A stretch of 64,000 bases of DNA from Leuctra nigra (lineage: Eukaryota > Arthropoda > Insecta > Plecoptera > Leuctridae). Below, piece by piece: positions 1-10,700 of the stretch. The notes beneath the pieces were generated by a model. The model saw only the letters and a program-made list of their open reading frames with translations, was not told the origin of the DNA and did not search any database. Numbering within the stretch: the first letter of the stretch is position 1; each line of letters opens with the position of its first letter. The position numbers and the translations under genes were made by a program. The stretch spans positions 24,980,309 through 25,044,308 of the forward strand of contig OW203766.1 in the NCBI GenBank assembly GCA_934045905.1. Direction: 5' to 3'.

Positions 1-240
1 GTATTAATCGGAATAAACATATTAAGATTAAACAACATTTTTAACTTTTCAATTAATCCTACGCATTTAAAAATAAGTATCATTGCAATTGTAGAGGTCG
101 TTGCCACGAACAAACCACAAAACCTTCGTTCTTTCAGTTCTCTTTAACTTTGACCTTAATTGATTTATGCAGAATAAATATTTCTGAATAAATACGGATG
201 ATTTTTGAAAATAACTATGCAATAGATTTAAATCGAGTTA

Positions 241-330
241 GTCTTGTTAGAACCGGGGTTGGAACCAGGTCCCTGCAGTCTAGCTTGTAGTCCTGGGTTC
301 AAATCCCGATGTCTAGCTTCTACTTCCCTG
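241..330 (+). repeat. tRNA-like (SINE-like) fragment
   Basis: The stretch has a Pol III B-box-like core, GGGTTCAAATCCC, at about 297-309, the T-arm signature of tRNA-derived SINEs. A second look-alike, GGTTGGAACC, lies upstream at about 258. No full cloverleaf can be drawn and I see no clear A box at the right spacing. It is best read as a degraded SINE head rather than a working tRNA. No close second copy was identified in the window, so family membership is inferred. Confidence 0.3.
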
Positions 331-406
331 TATATCATTAGGTTGTCGGTCGGTTTGGTCGGACTTTGCTCCATGAGCTCATCAACCGGTTCCCCACGAG
401 GAGGGA

Positions 407-430
407 GGGGGGGGGGGGGGGGGGGGGGGG
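407..430 (+). repeat. poly-G tract, 24 nt
   Basis: An uninterrupted run of 24 G sits in otherwise AT-rich DNA. It is one of at least sixteen G or C runs of 10 nt or more in the window. Tracts like this can form G-quadruplexes and are prone to length error in assembly. Confidence 0.9.
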
Positions 431-577
431 TGACTCATCTGACTGGACCAGACATTGTTGTCAAGAGAGCTGAAGAGTGGGAGGTGGAGAATTCTTCTGA
501 TTTGCAGAAATACGATAGAAATGATTCATGTCTTGTGATCAGGTAGCCAGGTAGAGACATGAGCATGATTGTGATAT

Positions 578-593
578 CCCCCCCCCCCCCCCC
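578..593 (-). repeat. poly-C tract (poly-G on minus), 16 nt
   Basis: A run of 16 C lies 150 bp from the previous G run in the opposite orientation. The two could pair as an imperfect inverted repeat in single strands, but nothing else between them is symmetric. Confidence 0.9.
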
Positions 594-3500
594 TCCCACT
601 ACGCTTTTATTCACTTGTCGCTGCACATAGCTGCAAACAATAGGAAATGCATCAGGCAACATTCAACGCTGTTATAGAACCTTAAGTTCAGTTATTGAAA
701 CTGTGTCCGCTATGCGGTTTTAATTTGGTTTCACTCAAACCAAATATGAAAATATGAAATATCTGACAAAAACCACATCTCTAAAATTTTATCTCAATCA
801 CAATACTATGACTCAATACACGTAAATTATCATGGAAACATTATTGTCTAAACATGGAGGTTTAACTAGTACTGTTCTAATCTTTCAATGCTTCCATATC
901 GCAAGTATGAATATCTTTTACTATATTTTTTTGTTATCGTATGATATTATCACCATTGAAAATTACATCCTTACGAGCAATGCAAAATTAAGCTCTGTAC
1001 AAAATATTGGAGTAAGGCCAAAATATATTCAAACACCAAACATTACTTGCTGAAGGGCTGCACTCAATACAGTATTTGTTAAACATTCGTCAATTTCAGC
1101 CTTTTGAGACATTTACGATATTGAACCATTTGAATAAATTAGTTTTTGCTGCTATAATGTAAAGACGGTTTAAAGAATAAAATCAAATAAACTGTCGCTC
1201 CGCCAGATGGGTGAATCGATCCCGCGTCGTGAAATACGTACACTCCTAGCAGCGCTGTGCGCCTGATATCTGGAGGTGTGCGACGTGTCTCTGTGGGGCA
1301 ACTTTAGATAGAAACAGTTGGAAATAGCGAGAGCAAAGCGGACCAACAATCTTCCGCGTTCATTTATTTATTATCATCTGCAGAGATTGATTTTATCATG
1401 TGCAGAGCGACATACATTTTCAATTTTTTTCTTTTCTAATTTGTCCTGTTTTCTGTTTAGCAGAAATGTTATATTAATGAGTTGAAATTATTCAAATTAT
1501 TGTAAATAAATCAATGAATATTCTAAAATCTGAAAACCAATGATTTGATTTTGAATCTCCCGCCTGCACTGAAAATCCAGTGCAACGAATGGCACAAACG
1601 AACACTCCGAATCTACACTTTTCTATCAGGAGAGCAGAAGCGTGAACACGTCTTCGAAAATCGTTTTCTTCCCTATTTACGAACACAACCATTTAGATTT
1701 CGACACACAGAAATCAGAAATTACTTAGACCTATCTCAAAACGACCGTGTCATTTGTTATAATTTGAATATAAAATTATCGGGACGTAAGTATAGCGTAT
1801 CCATCCCGAGTAAAGAGTAATATAAAAATTAATTGTTCATGTAATTTGTAGTGATCAAGAAATGTTGCAACATTGGAATGTTTAGTGTGTGATGATTAGG
1901 GATGTTTACCCTGATAATTATCCAGCAATATTTTTAAAAAAGCGCGGGAAATTAATCTGAAGTCGGCTGACCAACTGTTGCCAACACAACACATGTCTCT
2001 TAGAATTGCCGCCAAAACACCCACCCCACTAGTACCAACGCAACAGACATGTTCAGCAGGAACTTGACATGTATCGGAAGTGCGAGGAACTAGCTGGTAC
2101 CCGCACCACGCAGTTCTTACCTCTAGTACGGATGACACATTAGCGACAATTACAGCCTCAATGAGACCAACCCACCTGCGCCAGGGTTACAAGTTTAAAT
2201 ACCTTCATGGGGGTGATGCAGCGTGGCTATTTAAACATATTTTGAATAAATATAGGTGCTCGAATTCGATACGATTTTTCTGCATTCAGCACTTGATTTT
2301 TTATATGAATTTTATTTGCATTTTTAACTTTTAAAATACAATGTTTCATACTAAATAGTGACACCGAATAATAATTACAAATTTATACAATGTACTAAAA
2401 TTTTTAAAACTTGGGAATTTCCAATTTTCTTGAGCCGTTTTCTCAGATTTGTTTTCAAAACTTTGGATTTTAGAGAAAAATAAGCTATAAACATTTATCT
2501 CTGTCTTACTTTTAAAGTTACACAAACAAAAGTGAACCCCATTTTTTCTAAGGTGAAAATGTAAATAACAAACAATTATTCTAAAACTCTACAATTTTCC
2601 AACCCGCTAAAAAATCAGTCAACAGCAAATAATTTCCTAACAAAACAACATACTTGTAGAAACGTCGCCTGAAGTCCTAGCTTTTCGTTTGTCTTTCATC
2701 AGTCAATTGTCTTCCATACAAAACATCTGGTTTGGAAATCAAAGATCCTGATTTAATTATCAATTACACAGCCGAGTGGTTCTTGCAAGCGCGTGTGGAA
2801 ATGATTCGTCAGAGTATACCTGTTCGCGGTGCTAATTGGCCTAGCTAATTAGATGTCTCTCCCCCCCCCTTTCCAGTCTAGTGCAATGAACAACCCCCAG
2901 GATTAACCATTAAGACTGTAAGACACAAGGAGGGAAAGGGAAGGAGTCTACATAAGAAGGCTCCAGTTGTTGAGGTCATTGAGTTTAAATTCACGTAGAA
3001 GCAAAAAAGTTTATTTAGGGTGATTTTGAAAATGCTGTTAAAATTCATAGCCTCAATGAAGCACACATTAATGTAGATTTTTTTCTCGTAGTTCCGATTA
3101 GTTCACTTTTTCGTCCATAGCATTTTCATATATTACTCTTGGTGCTGCTCTTCTATAATCAATGAATATTTTCAGAATTTTAAATTTTAAATGAACTGTT
3201 TTAGGGATATTTTGACATTTTTGTTGTGATTTATATAAAAGTGTGTGAAAGGGTACATTTCTGTTCCTCAAAATATTGTATGCATTTTTTCTCAATCTTA
3301 AAAAATTATAGTTTTATTTTTCGCTCACAAAACACAAATATTGTCAAAAACTTCGAGTAAAGAATACTCCAACAAACTTTACTTTTTTACTAATCTCGGC
3401 ATTCCATTACTATTCCATTCCTATTCACCTTCATTTAGGCTACCAGCGAAATTTAAATTTCCCTACAAGACTTCATGTATGCAGCTCCCTTATCCAAGTT

Positions 3501-3902
3501 CAAGCATTATTGACGAACCGCTAGCAGATGTAAATGAAGGTATAGTTTATTAGTGAACCCAACCTCACTTTGCACCTGACTTAACTTTCTCATCAGCGAG
3601 CTTTTATTTCAAAGTTCAGCTTTCCCCTTCTCTTTTCCTCCCCCATTTGAAACTTTGATAAGTCGTCTCGAATGATCGATTAACTTTGATTAACAAACAC
3701 TTGTGGGTTCTAACCCTATAATTTAATCTTCTGTTATTTTTTTAACAGGAAGGTAATTAAATATGAATAGCGTTGTGGGTGTTTTGTGAGTTTTTTTGAG
3801 GGCGATAATTTTAATTGGCAGGGACTGGTTGTTAGGATTTGATTTTGTAAGAGGAGGTGAATTCAAATTTAAATATAAAGTGTAGTTAATGATGAAGGCT
3901 GA
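594..3902. other. unassigned AT-rich DNA
   Basis: No gene is supported here. Open frames reach at most about 90 codons, are AT-driven and match no family I know. A moderately CpG-bearing patch lies at about 1195-1360 and includes a B-box-like GGTGAATCGATCCCG, possibly a very old SINE. A 9-nt C run lies at 2861-2869. Otherwise I see nothing beyond A/T runs. Confidence 0.6.
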
Positions 3903-3922
3903 GGGGGGGGGGGGGGGGGGGG
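3903..3922 (+). repeat. poly-G tract, 20 nt
   Basis: A pure 20-nt G run leads into a purine-rich stretch (GGAGAGGAAGAGGAGGAGA) to about 3940, giving a roughly 40-nt polypurine segment. Confidence 0.9.
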
Positions 3923-4003
3923 AGAGGAAGAGGAGGAGATGGCAGTATTGGAAGATGGGTAATAATTTGAGATATTGAAGTACTACGGAACCCTTCGGAT
4001 ACA

Positions 4004-4139
4004 TACGTATTTTTTACCTTTTACAAATTCATTGTCTAACGTGATTTATTTTTTGATATTATTGTAAAATTACGTACGTATTTTTTACCTTTAACAAATT
4101 CATTGTATAACGTGATTTATTTTTTGATATTATTGTAAA
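4004..4139. repeat. 71-bp tandem duplication (two copies)
   Basis: The unit beginning TACGTATTTTTTACCT at 4004 recurs at 4075, a period of 71 bp. The copies differ at only a few positions (for example TTTTAC against TTTAAC, and TGTCTAACG against TGTATAACG), so the duplication is fairly recent. The unit has no coding content. It lies about 300 bp downstream of the minus-strand tRNA. Confidence 0.85.
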
Positions 4140-4434
4140 CTTATTATCGTAATAAATAATTTTGTTCAATGTTATTTTTTTAATTATTGTTATTCATAAT
4201 TTGCTGTACAAATGTACAGAAGTCATATTATAGGTAATAATTAAAAAATCATTGAACTATAAAAATAAAATTATCTTTTGTAAAATGTTCATGCCCAAAT
4301 AAATTTAAAAAATCAGTTTGGATAAGAAATTGAAGACTTTCTGAAACGTCTACTACTTCGTCAGAATCCAGACTATTCCCAAGATGTTCTCACAAATATT
4401 TCATAAACTCATATTCCATCCAATTATCTAAATT

Positions 4435-4440
4435 AAAAAA
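4435..4440 (-). terminator. Pol III terminator of tRNA-Leu
   Basis: Read on the minus strand, a run of six T begins two bases after the tRNA discriminator base. This is the normal RNA polymerase III stop signal and supports a transcription-competent gene. Confidence 0.8.
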
Positions 4441-4442
4441 CT

Positions 4443-4522
4443 TGGCAGCGGTGGGATTCGAACCCACGCCCTTTCGGACTGGTGCCTAAAACCAGCGCCT
4501 TAGACCGCTCGGCCACGCTACC
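4443..4522 (-). tRNA. tRNA-Leu(UAG)
   Basis: This is a nuclear tRNA-Leu gene that decodes CUN leucine codons, chiefly CUA. Read on the minus strand, the acceptor arms GGTAGCG and CGCTGCC pair fully with one G-T wobble. The D arm follows with GCCGAG..GGTC. The anticodon stem CTGGT/ACCAG closes the loop TTTAGGC, giving anticodon TAG. A class II variable arm comes next, then the T arm GTGGG-TTCGAAT-CCCAC, which doubles as the B box, and discriminator A. There is no intron and CCA is not encoded, as expected in eukaryotes. At 80 nt it is slightly short for a leucine tRNA because the variable arm is small. A T6 terminator follows. It looks functional. Confidence 0.95.
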
Positions 4523-6993
4523 TGTTCTGTTCATAAACATCAATTATCATTACTGTACTCGTAATAGATACAATACAAGGTTCACACTGACGCTATTTCT
4601 ATTCGCGGACGCCAGTCGTCGCCGCCTACAAGCTGTACGATCGCGAGTCCCGAGTTGTTCAAGCTACCGTGTTCTTCAATCAACGAAGCTACTCATTCAT
4701 AGTGCTCACTTATAAACGCGATTTATTTCAAATATAATAATTTCATAACTAAATGAACACCATCGTAGTGTGAAGCGTGCCTTTTTTATTGCGTACTATT
4801 TTTTAGGTAACATTATCATAAAATATAAGAATCACGTGAAAATTTGTGTAGAAGAAAGAACAATTACTCATTTTATGTAGACTATTGATAATCATTAAAC
4901 ACCACCACCTTGGTGGTGATAATTACTATACGCTTATTATCATACTTATCACTCGAGCTGGTAGCTGGTTATTACCAGTTCTTAAAACAATCGCTAGTGG
5001 TTAGTTAGCCAAGTTAATCGTTAGTTAGCTGATAGACGTGGACAGTTGATAGTGAAATACTTTAAAATAGTAATTGTGATAATCACTTTTGGGTTTCACA
5101 AAGGTTTTTAAATAATTAACTCTAGCTATAGCGTATAGAGCAAAAGTTTTAATTGAAAAAAATTGGATCGAGGGAAAATGGTAGTAAAGTGTTTTTACTT
5201 GGTTTGATTGGTTTGAACCATGGTGGAATACCACTAGTTCTTCTACCATGGGTTTGAACGCTGTACCAAAATTTTTTCATTGTGCTGCTTCAAAGAAAAA
5301 CACGCCGTAGCAATATTATTGTGTAAATCAACAGTATATTGTTTAACATTTTTATAAATATTGATGAGTGTTTATAAATGTTATTAATCATTCAATAGGT
5401 ACCTGACGTAGATTTTATATCACATAAAATCTGTCTTCTAAATCCACGTTTATGTTTATTATCACTCGTGATCATCCTGCACCACTAAAAGTAATTAAAA
5501 CTAAAAAGCAATAAAAACTATACTAAAACTACAGCGACCGTGTCAAACCTTCAATGCTTGATAAATCGAAAACCATCAAAGTCAGTTTTCAGAAAATTCA
5601 TGAAACTACTCCCCCTAAATGTTGGAAAGACAGTTAATTTAGATCCAAGAGAAGAGAGTAAATGTTAAAAAAGCACATAAAAAATAAATACCCCCTGAAA
5701 AATAGTGGGGTTTTAGTTTAGTGAGGTAGTTTGAAGGGATTATCAAAACATAAAAGTCTGGCTACACCTGCTCTCGACAAACTTAGTACAACACATGTTA
5801 GACTGGATTCACCCCTCCAATCCATACGAAATACGATTCAGTATTCTTATTTCAAATATGAGCAATACAGGGGTAGATTTTGAACAATCCGACCCCGTGG
5901 ATTGTGTTGAGGACAAAGCAGCCCCCCTTCCCTCCCCCTCCTCTCTCTTTATAACCATTGACTTGAATTCATGGCAAAAACTAGAGCGTTTCACAGGTGT
6001 ACAAAGTTTAAGAGAGGTAAGACGAAGTAGAGACGATTTTATGGTGGATCTTGGATATGATTCACTATTTTCTTAAATTTATAATACATATATTGAGGTC
6101 ATAAATGACGATAAAATATGTTACTAGCTAAAAGAATGACAGAATTTGCTTAAATCCATTTTTCATATATTTTATTAGCTAACGACTTTTTAAAAAGCTC
6201 GAAAAAACAGAATAGTAAATTTCGGTAAAATTTACAAATATATCGGCAAATACGCAATGTATGTCTATTATAGCATCTTTTGTTTACATACTGCTCAATT
6301 TAGAAAACTATTTTTTATTCATAAAATGGCACAAAAATGATTTTTAAACATTTTGTTTGATTTGGTGTAGGCAGGAGTCTTATGCGTTGATAAAGGTAAA
6401 GACAAGCTACGTAGTTCGTGATATATTCATATTGTGAGATAAACGCTGAGAGACTTTTACCTAAAACAAGATTTACGACCGAAGAGCAGAGGATCAACAG
6501 CGAAGATGGAGTGGGTTGCTCCAGAGGGAGGAGAAAGATTTGTCATCAACACAACGAACAACTATTGAAAACCAGTTCAAAGTTATTCTTAGTTCAGATT
6601 AAACCAACTACAGTGGCAGTGTAATTTAATTTCAAGATAAAGATAGCATTTGAATTGCGGTAGATTTTGTGCACGGTTATTGCCAATAACAAGGCAATTT
6701 GACGTCATCTAATCAAATATTTGCATACGAATATTTTCATATTGCAAATGAAGCTGATTGTAGAAGTGAATAATGACATCCCATCGTCAAGCCTATTTCC
6801 AAAACACAAAACACAAAAACTCACTTTAAAAAAAATCTCTATACTATTATTATTTTTATCTCTCTCTACAAAAAGATAAACGTAATTCGGTTAGTGAGAT
6901 AGAAAATTACATTTGCATGGATGAATATTAATAACATTTCTGCTCGGTTTTTCCACCAGGGAAACTGTATCATTAGATTTCCTGGTCTAGATG
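4523..6993. other. unassigned AT-rich DNA
   Basis: No gene is supported. A short perfect hairpin with stem CACCACC/GGTGGTG and a 2-nt loop lies at about 4904-4919. The phrase GGTTTGAAC occurs twice around CCATGGT/ACCATGG at about 5211-5259, making a small imperfect inverted repeat. An open frame of 93 codons at 5795-6076 has no recognisable domain. A perfect CRE palindrome TGACGTCA lies at 6700-6707. Confidence 0.6.
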
Positions 6994-7016
6994 CCCCCCC
7001 CCCCCCCCCCCCCCCC
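6994..7016 (-). repeat. poly-C tract, 23 nt
   Basis: An uninterrupted run of 23 C is followed by TCCCTCGCG. It equals poly-G on the minus strand. Confidence 0.9.
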
Positions 7017-8837
7017 TCCCTCGCGCAATAAGTGAGTATTCACCCCACTCTATCGGTTACAATCACTCAGGGTGGCAAAGAGGGGGGCAGCTAAAATATC
7101 TGAAAGTTTTGACGAAATGTCACCCTCGGGAATGGAAATAGCGGGTGAAAGAATGGATCTAAAAGCAGCGCATATCCGATACCAGAATGCCATTCAGGAA
7201 ATGTTTTCACATGACTGTAATAAGCGTGATTGGAAATCGTAAAAAAAGAAAACACGTTCAAAACGTATTCATATTGAGAAAGGAAAAAAACAAATCAGGA
7301 TGTTTTTATCCTTGATCAAATAAAACTAAGTCAGAAAAATAGAAAATAATAAATAATCTACGTAGGAAATCTGATTGTTGCATAAAGTGCATCAATAATT
7401 TTTTTACCCGATTTTTACGACAAACAATTTGGCGGGATATTTTCAACGCAGACGTAAAGTTGAGTGCCTATTTTGGGGAGAAGTTTACGATGTTTTGGGC
7501 CAAGGGTGGGCTAGGATGAATAAACTACAACCCCCCATGTCGATCATGGTTATTTACCCCCAAATCAGAGTTTACTACAAAAAAAGACAAAACGCCCACT
7601 GATTTCTCTTATCTTCCCAATGTCAACACCCCTTAATCAGCTTCAGTCATCTGACCACCCTGAAAAAACTACCCTATCACTCTTTATTTTCAGATTAACT
7701 ACCCTTAATAATCCTATCCAATTAAACGACAAAAATCTTCATTGTATTCACCACCCCAAAAATAAACGAAATCCAAAAATTTGTAAAAATCAGAAAGTTT
7801 TTTGTGCGTAAATCTCTGCATGACATTAGGGATGTAATTTGGGTGAGGGTGGATAATGGTGCAGGGCTTGAGGGGGGGGGGGGGGGGGCACCATGCAGAG
7901 CCCAATAGCCGGGTTTTATTCATTCGAAAGCTAATGGATGATGATTTGGTCGGTCTGTTGTCATAATAATCATTACTAATGATGGACGATAAAGAAACAC
8001 AGCCAGAGAAATGTGATATTTTGCGAGATCATTAAAATTTAGAGCCGGAATTTTGAATCGAGACCACAATGCCGCAGGCGAACGTATTTTGTTTTGTTTT
8101 AGTTCGACTTTCATTGTATACTCGCTCTGTCAGCTGCTAATTTGTTTCATCTTTTGCCAAAAATACAAGTTTTTAATTTTAGTGTTACGCAAGGATATTT
8201 TTACTCATGACTAGGAATCAATTTCTGTAGCGCAAGCGAAGACTGACTGCCAAAAAAATAAGCAAATGGGGGAAGAAAGTTTAAATAACGCATGATAATC
8301 TTTATAAAAAGAAGTGATACGTTTGTTTTTAGTCGTGAGTCATATTATTATCTAACCAATACATCTGGTCATTCAATAAACTTGGTAAATTCAGAACACT
8401 GTTAGATTGGATTGGATGTGTTCAGAAATATTAGATTTTCTAGATAATTTTATTTATGCTAACATACCTTACCATCGTGTCATTCTATCCTAGTAAATAG
8501 CAGAAATTCTTTTTCATTGGAAACTTCGGAATGCTAGAAATGAAGGCATCAGATTGCATCTCTCTTTAAAAACGTTCAAGAGGATTTATTTGTCATTTTC
8601 CATCAGGTTCAAGGTAACCCATGATTCATGAATCATTGCCTGCATGAAATCATCCCACAGTCATCACCTTGTCCTCTATTCTTCAAATAAGTCAGAATCA
8701 GGAAAACAACACTTAATTTCAACAGATAAATCTAATTGTTTAAGAGCCTAATTAGTTAATTAGTCCAAGAGTGAGTCGAATATAATATCTAATTAATGGT
8801 TTTGTCCCCGGTGAACATGGATGTGCCTAGATCCTTG
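7017..8837. other. unassigned DNA with one poly-G tract
   Basis: No gene is supported. A 17-nt G run lies at 7872-7888. Short open frames at 7620-7923 on both strands are low-complexity, and the minus-strand one translates the homopolymer. The rest is AT-rich background. Confidence 0.6.
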
Positions 8838-8990
8838 ACCGCGGCCCGGATCTGCGTCAAGTCGAAGCAATTAAATCGCCGACAGCAGGGCGCACTGACG
8901 TCACAAGGTCCGCCAATGTCACGCGAACAGTGACAGTGACGTCAAGACGGTGTCACGGTGACACCTCGACATGTCTACAGGGATTCTATG
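8838..8990. promoter_or_regulatory. CpG-rich islet with two CRE palindromes
   Basis: About 150 bp are much richer in G+C and CpG than the surroundings, starting GACCGCGGCCCGG. Two perfect cAMP-response-element palindromes TGACGTCA lie at 8896-8903 and 8937-8944, and several GTGAC/GTCAC half-sites lie between them and up to about 8965. This could be an enhancer or promoter bound by bZIP proteins of the CREB/ATF type. No coding sequence starts beside it, so the regulatory role is inference. It could instead be a fragment of a CpG-rich repeat. Confidence 0.35.
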
Positions 8991-9521
8991 ACATGTTTTC
9001 AAGACTATTCATCAGTGTCGGATGTGACCTTTAATTCATGCGCCCATGACTGTCATTTTACCCGACACCATCCAATACAAGGCAGTTCACTGGTACAAAT
9101 ATTTGGGCAGTAATTTAGGACTCAAATGTCTCATTTAGGAGAAATTTATTTAATTTATTTCTAATTTATTTATAATTTTAATTTCTCGTCCATGAATTAA
9201 ATAATTTTCATCTATAAAACAGGTACCTACATTCCTATTAATTAGAATTGTAATTAATGATTATGATGGTTGGGGGTTGCTGATTATGATGGAGAATATG
9301 TAGGTACTGTTAGGTAATGCTATACGATGGGAAGGAGGTGGTCGTGGCCTATTAGTAGGGAACCTTCCCATCATTTGCCTCTCAAATAAGTTTCTATTTT
9401 ATTTATTTTGTATTGACTATTTCTAAAATTTGTATGTTATACTGATTGATATAAATTAATAGATTACACATACCTAAATAAAAAAATTAAAACAACTAAA
9501 AAATGAAGTGAAACTACAAAA
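8991..9521. other. unassigned DNA with a short repeat piece
   Basis: The phrase at about 9330-9357, GGGAAGGAGGTGG..TGGCCTATTAGT, closely matches 10335-10363, so a small fragment of the same SINE-like element occurs at both places. Nothing else is recognisable. Confidence 0.45.
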
Positions 9522-9611
9522 ATTCTGTGTCCGAAGGACGGTCGCGGGAATCGAACCCTGTACTCCCGAGTGCAAGTTCAGCGCGTGTGTACTACAGGTA
9601 GCACACGTGAC
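9522..9611 (-). repeat. tRNA-derived SINE-like element
   Basis: On the minus strand a strong B box GGGTTCGATTCCCGC lies at about 9545-9559 and is followed by GACCGTCCTTCGG. The CCGTCCTT downstream of a B-box-like core recurs in the elements at about 44.1 and 49.3 kb, which suggests one SINE family. The upstream part is GC-rich (GCTACCTGTAGTACACACGCG) but does not give a convincing A box or cloverleaf. Confidence 0.45.
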
Positions 9612-9702
9612 CGCTTACTGGTGATTTGCGCGGGCTTTTGGCGCACACTTGTAGCGTCAGTCAGAGGCACGGTGACGCGCCGGGCCGAGTATTTCCGGTG
9701 CA

Positions 9703-9736
9703 GGGGGGGGGGGGGGGGGTGGGGGGGGGGGGGGGG
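9703..9736 (+). repeat. interrupted poly-G tract (17 G, T, 16 G)
   Basis: Two long G runs are separated by a single T. Short open frames across it in several frames are artefacts of the homopolymer, reading as poly-Gly or poly-Pro. Confidence 0.9.
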
Positions 9737-9996
9737 CACGTGGCCAGCATGAGTCAGACACATTGCAGCACTGGACACATGAAGCGCGGTGTTGTGATGG
9801 TGGTTTGTTGGGGTTATTGCACGAGAAACACTTCTGCACTTCTGTCAGGTGTGCATCCGCCAACCACGAGTATGTTATAATAAAATAAAATAAATAAACG
9901 TCGAACTGTAGCTGTAATAGACGTAGCCTTAAATTAATTAATTCTAAAGAAATTAAGTCTATTTAAAGTAGGGTTTGGCGATCCCTCAAATTTTTT

Positions 9997-10020
9997 AACC
10001 GAACCGAACCGAACCGAACC
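9997..10020. repeat. (GAACC)n pentamer microsatellite
   Basis: AACC is followed by four GAACC units in tandem. The unit differs from the common insect telomere repeat TTAGG/CCTAA, so it is a simple microsatellite and not interstitial telomere. Confidence 0.85.
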
Positions 10021-10164
10021 TCTGGTCATTTTTACCTGCAGTGGCTTTATCACTTACAAAAAAAAACATCAAACATAAGTAAAATAAAAATGTGTAAAAT
10101 TATTTGCTTCGTTTTTGTTATGGACCAGGACAATATCTCCTATAAAGGGGAGTCGAAATAATAT

Positions 10165-10290
10165 TATCTGGCCGAACCAGGGCTAGAACCCCAGTCTCTC
10201 ACATGCTGGTCGAATCTCAACCTCTAATGCCGCACAGTCAGATCGCCAAGTTGGTAGAGTTGACGCCCAGAGGTCCATAGTTCGTGCCCT
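10165..10290. repeat. tRNA-like SINE fragments, both orientations
   Basis: On the minus strand, GGCATTAGAGGTTGAG (A-box-like, at about 10214-10229) is followed by GGGGTTCTAGCCCTGG (B-box-like, at about 10175-10190). On the plus strand, CCAAGTTGGTAGAGTTGACGC at about 10246-10265 resembles an A box, with AGTTCGTGCCC downstream. Neither folds as a clean tRNA. Two degenerate SINE heads arranged head to head is the simplest reading. Confidence 0.4.
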
Positions 10291-10324
10291 AATAATTCTC
10301 AATTATATCACTACATGTTCTTCA

Positions 10325-10475
10325 TAGGAATGAAGGTGGGAAGGAGGTGGCCGAGGCCTATTAGTGGTAAACATCACCAGCATTCGAATCCTATCACGAA
10401 GATCAGCAACCTGGAATCGCACCCAGGACCCGGGAATGAGAATGAGAACCCAGTGTTTCAACGACTAAGCCAACT
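10325..10475 (-). repeat. tRNA-derived SINE-like element
   Basis: On the minus strand an A-box-like TTGGCTTAGTCGTTGA at about 10458-10473 is followed by a B-box-like GGTGCGATTCCAGG at about 10409-10422. The spacing is about right for a tRNA with a long variable arm. The far part at 10335-10363 matches the piece at about 9330-9357. An open frame of 79 codons covers this region on the plus strand but is explained by the repeat. Confidence 0.45.
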
Positions 10476-10640
10476 TTTCTTATGTCATTCGTGGATCGTC
10501 GCGCTGTTTTGTGATTATAAACAAATGCGCATTCGTTTTATCACGTTTGAATGATAAAACAAATTACAAACTATATTTAATCTTGACAATGTATTGCATC
10601 ATTATTCAATAGACTCAGTCAAGTCAGGTGAACTAGAAAT

Positions 10641-10682
10641 GTAACGACGGCGTCGGCGTCGTTTTAACGTCGATACGACGCA
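10641..10682. other. CpG-dense patch with 7-bp hairpin
   Basis: A short run of CG dinucleotides contains the perfect arms AACGACG (10643-10649) and CGTCGTT (10657-10663). It is isolated, with no gene nearby. It may be a relic of a CpG-rich repeat. Confidence 0.4.
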
Positions 10683-10700
10683 AAAGTGTGACATCAACTT

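Noticed and set aside
5724..5745. TGAGGTAGTTTG resembling the let-7 5' end
   Set aside because: Only the first nine bases agree with let-7. No complementary arm forms a hairpin nearby.
9997..10020. GAACC repeats as possible interstitial telomere
   Set aside because: The unit does not match TTAGG or its complement. It is a plain microsatellite.
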